From Sphingobacterium tenebrionis (GTDB lineage Bacteria > Bacteroidota > Bacteroidia > Sphingobacteriales > Sphingobacteriaceae): a stretch of DNA of 64,000 nt. A program made the translations under genes and the position numbers. Shown here in pieces: positions 62,504 to 64,000 of this stretch; the first letter of the stretch is position 1, and each line of letters opens with the position of its first letter. The notes below the pieces were generated by a model, which was not told the DNA's origin, searched no databases, and was given only the letters and a program-made list of their open reading frames with translations. The DNA is taken from positions 1 through 64,000 of the forward strand of contig NZ_JAYLLN010000020.1 in NCBI RefSeq assembly GCF_037126265.1. Direction: 5' to 3'.

Positions 62504-64000
62504 ATGTATTCGATAGGTAAAGTTAATGAAATCGTAGGGGGGATGGCTATCAGAATTCCTAATTCTGATCAGCAGATCAGTGAATTAGTCTACGACAGCC
62601 GAAAAATCAGTCTGCCAGAAGAAAGTTTGTTTTTTGCTCTATCTGCCACCCGCGATGGTCATGAATTTATTGCCGATGCCTATAATCAAGGTATCCGTTC
62701 CTTTATAATCAGTAAGGATGTTCCATTTTTAATGGACAAAACCGACGTGAATGTACTAAAAGTACATGATACCTTAAAAGCCCTCCAAGATCTGGCGGCA
62801 TATCATCGAAAACAATTCCATTTCCCCATAATTGGGATTACCGGCAGTAATGGTAAATCCATAGTCAAAGCTTGGTTGACACAGATGCTGAGTATAGATA
62901 AAAAGGTTTACCAGAGTCCCAAGAGCTATAATTCGCAGATCGGTGTGGCGCTTTCCCTTTGGAACCTGCAGGGACATTATGATTTGGCCATTATTGAGGC
63001 AGGAATCAGTGAGCCCGGTGAGATGGATGCATTAGCAGCAATGATTAAACCCGATATTGGTGTATTTACCAATTTAGGGATCGCACATGCCCAACACTTC
63101 AAATCCAAAGAAGAAAAACTTGCGGAAAAGCTTAAGCTTTTCAAAGAAAGCAACCTATTGATTGCAGGTTCTTCCTATGTTCCTAAAGAAATGGTAGAAA
63201 ATAAACCATTATTCTCCTGGGGGTATCTGGAACAAGATGATTTGCAATTGCTAGAACAACAGCAAGTAGGGCAGGAAACACAGTTGGATATTCAATACAA
63301 GGGCAGTATCCATCAATTAAAAATCCCCTTTACAGACAAAGCATCTATTGAAAATGTGGTTTCCTGCGTGGCTATCATGCTAAATTTACAATATGATATC
63401 GCCAATATCCAGCAGCGGGTTTATGGATTGAAACCCCTCGAGATGCGACTTCAGTTGAAAAAAGGGATCAATAACAGTTCTATTATTGATGATTCCTATT
63501 CCAACGATCTTGCATCCTTAAAAATATCCTTGGACTTTTTGCAGCAGCAGAACCAATACCAAAAAAAGAGCATCATTCTCTCTGAAATGGATGGTCTGGA
63601 AGAGAACGAGAAGTTCCAAAAAAAGCTGTCAGAGATATTGAACGGCCAGTCTTTGAAAAGGCTGATCTGGGTAGGTAAGGATTATGATTTTCTAACAGCA
63701 CTCCATATTCCTGAAAAATTGTTCTACCCAACAACGGCCAGCCTGCTGGAAGATCTCCATAATATTTCCATCGAAAAGGAAAGCGTGCTGATCAAAGGTG
63801 CCCGAATCTTCCAATTTGAAAAAGTGGTGGAAAGATTGGCATTAAGATCGCATGGAACGGTATTGGATATTAACCTCAATGCTCTGACCAATAATCTGAT
63901 GGTCTATCGTTCTTTGATACCGCCACAGGTTAAATTAATGACCATGGTGAAGGCTTTCTCGTATGGTAGTGGAAGTTTTGAGGTTGCCAATCTATTGCAG
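62504..64000 (+). CDS. murF: Bifunctional MurF ligase / alanine racemase fusion (3' end outside window)
   Basis: The frame starts at ATG 62504 and is open to the window edge. The first about 440 residues are MurF: the ATP-binding loop GITGSNGKS (TxGK-S where most have K-T), LSEMDGL, and KGARIFQFEKV near residue 430. From about 450, AVLDINLNALTNNL and MVKAFSYGSGSFE match an alanine racemase N-terminal domain with the PLP lysine in VKAFSYGS. Such MurF-Alr fusions, joining D-Ala-D-Ala addition to D-Ala supply, are typical of Bacteroidota. Confidence 0.93.
   Translation, partial: MYSIGKVNEIVGGMAIRIPNSDQQISELVYDSRKISLPEESLFFALSATRDGHEFIADAYNQGIRSFIISKDVPFLMDKTDVNVLKVHDTLKALQDLAAYHRKQFHFPIIGITGSNGKSIVKAWLTQMLSIDKKVYQSPKSYNSQIGVALSLWNLQGHYDLAIIEAGISEPGEMDALAAMIKPDIGVFTNLGIAHAQHFKSKEEKLAEKLKLFKESNLLIAGSSYVPKEMVENKPLFSWGYLEQDDLQLLEQQQVGQETQLDIQYKGSIHQLKIPFTDKASIENVVSCVAIMLNLQYDIANIQQRVYGLKPLEMRLQLKKGINNSSIIDDSYSNDLASLKISLDFLQQQNQYQKKSIILSEMDGLEENEKFQKKLSEILNGQSLKRLIWVGKDYDFLTALHIPEKLFYPTTASLLEDLHNISIEKESVLIKGARIFQFEKVVERLALRSHGTVLDINLNALTNNLMVYRSLIPPQVKLMTMVKAFSYGSGSFEVANLLQ

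Overview
The window looks like a chromosomal segment of a Sphingobacterium-like member of the Bacteroidota. The evidence is a MurF/alanine-racemase fusion gene, a fimbrillin-type lipoprotein, TAnnTTTG-type -7 promoter elements, many SPII lipoproteins and a low-to-moderate GC content. No rRNA operon, phage structural genes, transposase, integrase or CRISPR array was seen.

Layout. 1-5.0 kb: the end of a two-component system (histidine kinase and LuxR-type regulator), an AlkD-like repair protein, an RCC1-repeat lipoprotein, tRNA-Lys, a mosaic palindromic repeat and a small membrane protein. 5.1-12.1 kb: a cysteine synthase / DUF6695-like / panD operon, then a run of exported proteins of unknown role. 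12.1-28.6 kb: mostly core genes, namely rpsF-rpsR-rplI, an aminotransferase, transporters, monomeric icd, an aspartyl protease, accA, an MscS channel, coaA, an OsmC protein, mgsA and a patatin-like lipase. 28.67-44.5 kb: an accessory island that begins exactly at the 3' end of tRNA-Ser(GGA). 44.6-58.1 kb: a patchwork of small metabolic, stress and regulatory genes (GNAT, three AraC regulators, VOC, DinB, DJ-1/PfpI, S41 protease, esterase, DHFR-like, barstar). 58.2-64 kb: GH16 glycosidase, fimbrillin cluster, tRNA-Leu and tRNA-Gly, recX, and the start of murF-alr.

The island is the notable part. Seven same-strand genes (30347-43043) are packed with gaps of at most 9 nt, or with overlaps: (1) an SF2 helicase with a C-terminal PD-(D/E)XK-like nuclease motif; (2) a reverse transcriptase of the UG/Abi defence type with a YVDD motif; (3) a nitrilase-fold protein with an intact Glu-Lys-Cys triad; then (4-7) a complete MksFEBG/JetABCD (Wadjet)-like set of kleisin, KITE, SMC ATPase and TOPRIM protein. 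RT plus nitrilase is a known anti-phage pairing (DRT1-like) and Wadjet-like SMC sets are known anti-plasmid systems. Their fusion with a helicase-nuclease into one apparent transcription unit is not an arrangement I recognise, and it is my candidate for an undescribed composite defence system.

The island is bracketed by two near-identical, directly repeated toxin-antitoxin modules (HigA/DUF6922-like antitoxin plus AbiEii-type nucleotidyltransferase). Both toxin genes are broken, but at different places. Recombination between the repeats would delete the whole defence operon and could rebuild an uninterrupted toxin frame. A second inverted repeat pair (3.67-3.86 kb and 44.29-44.49 kb) and four copies of a mosaic palindromic repeat are also described.
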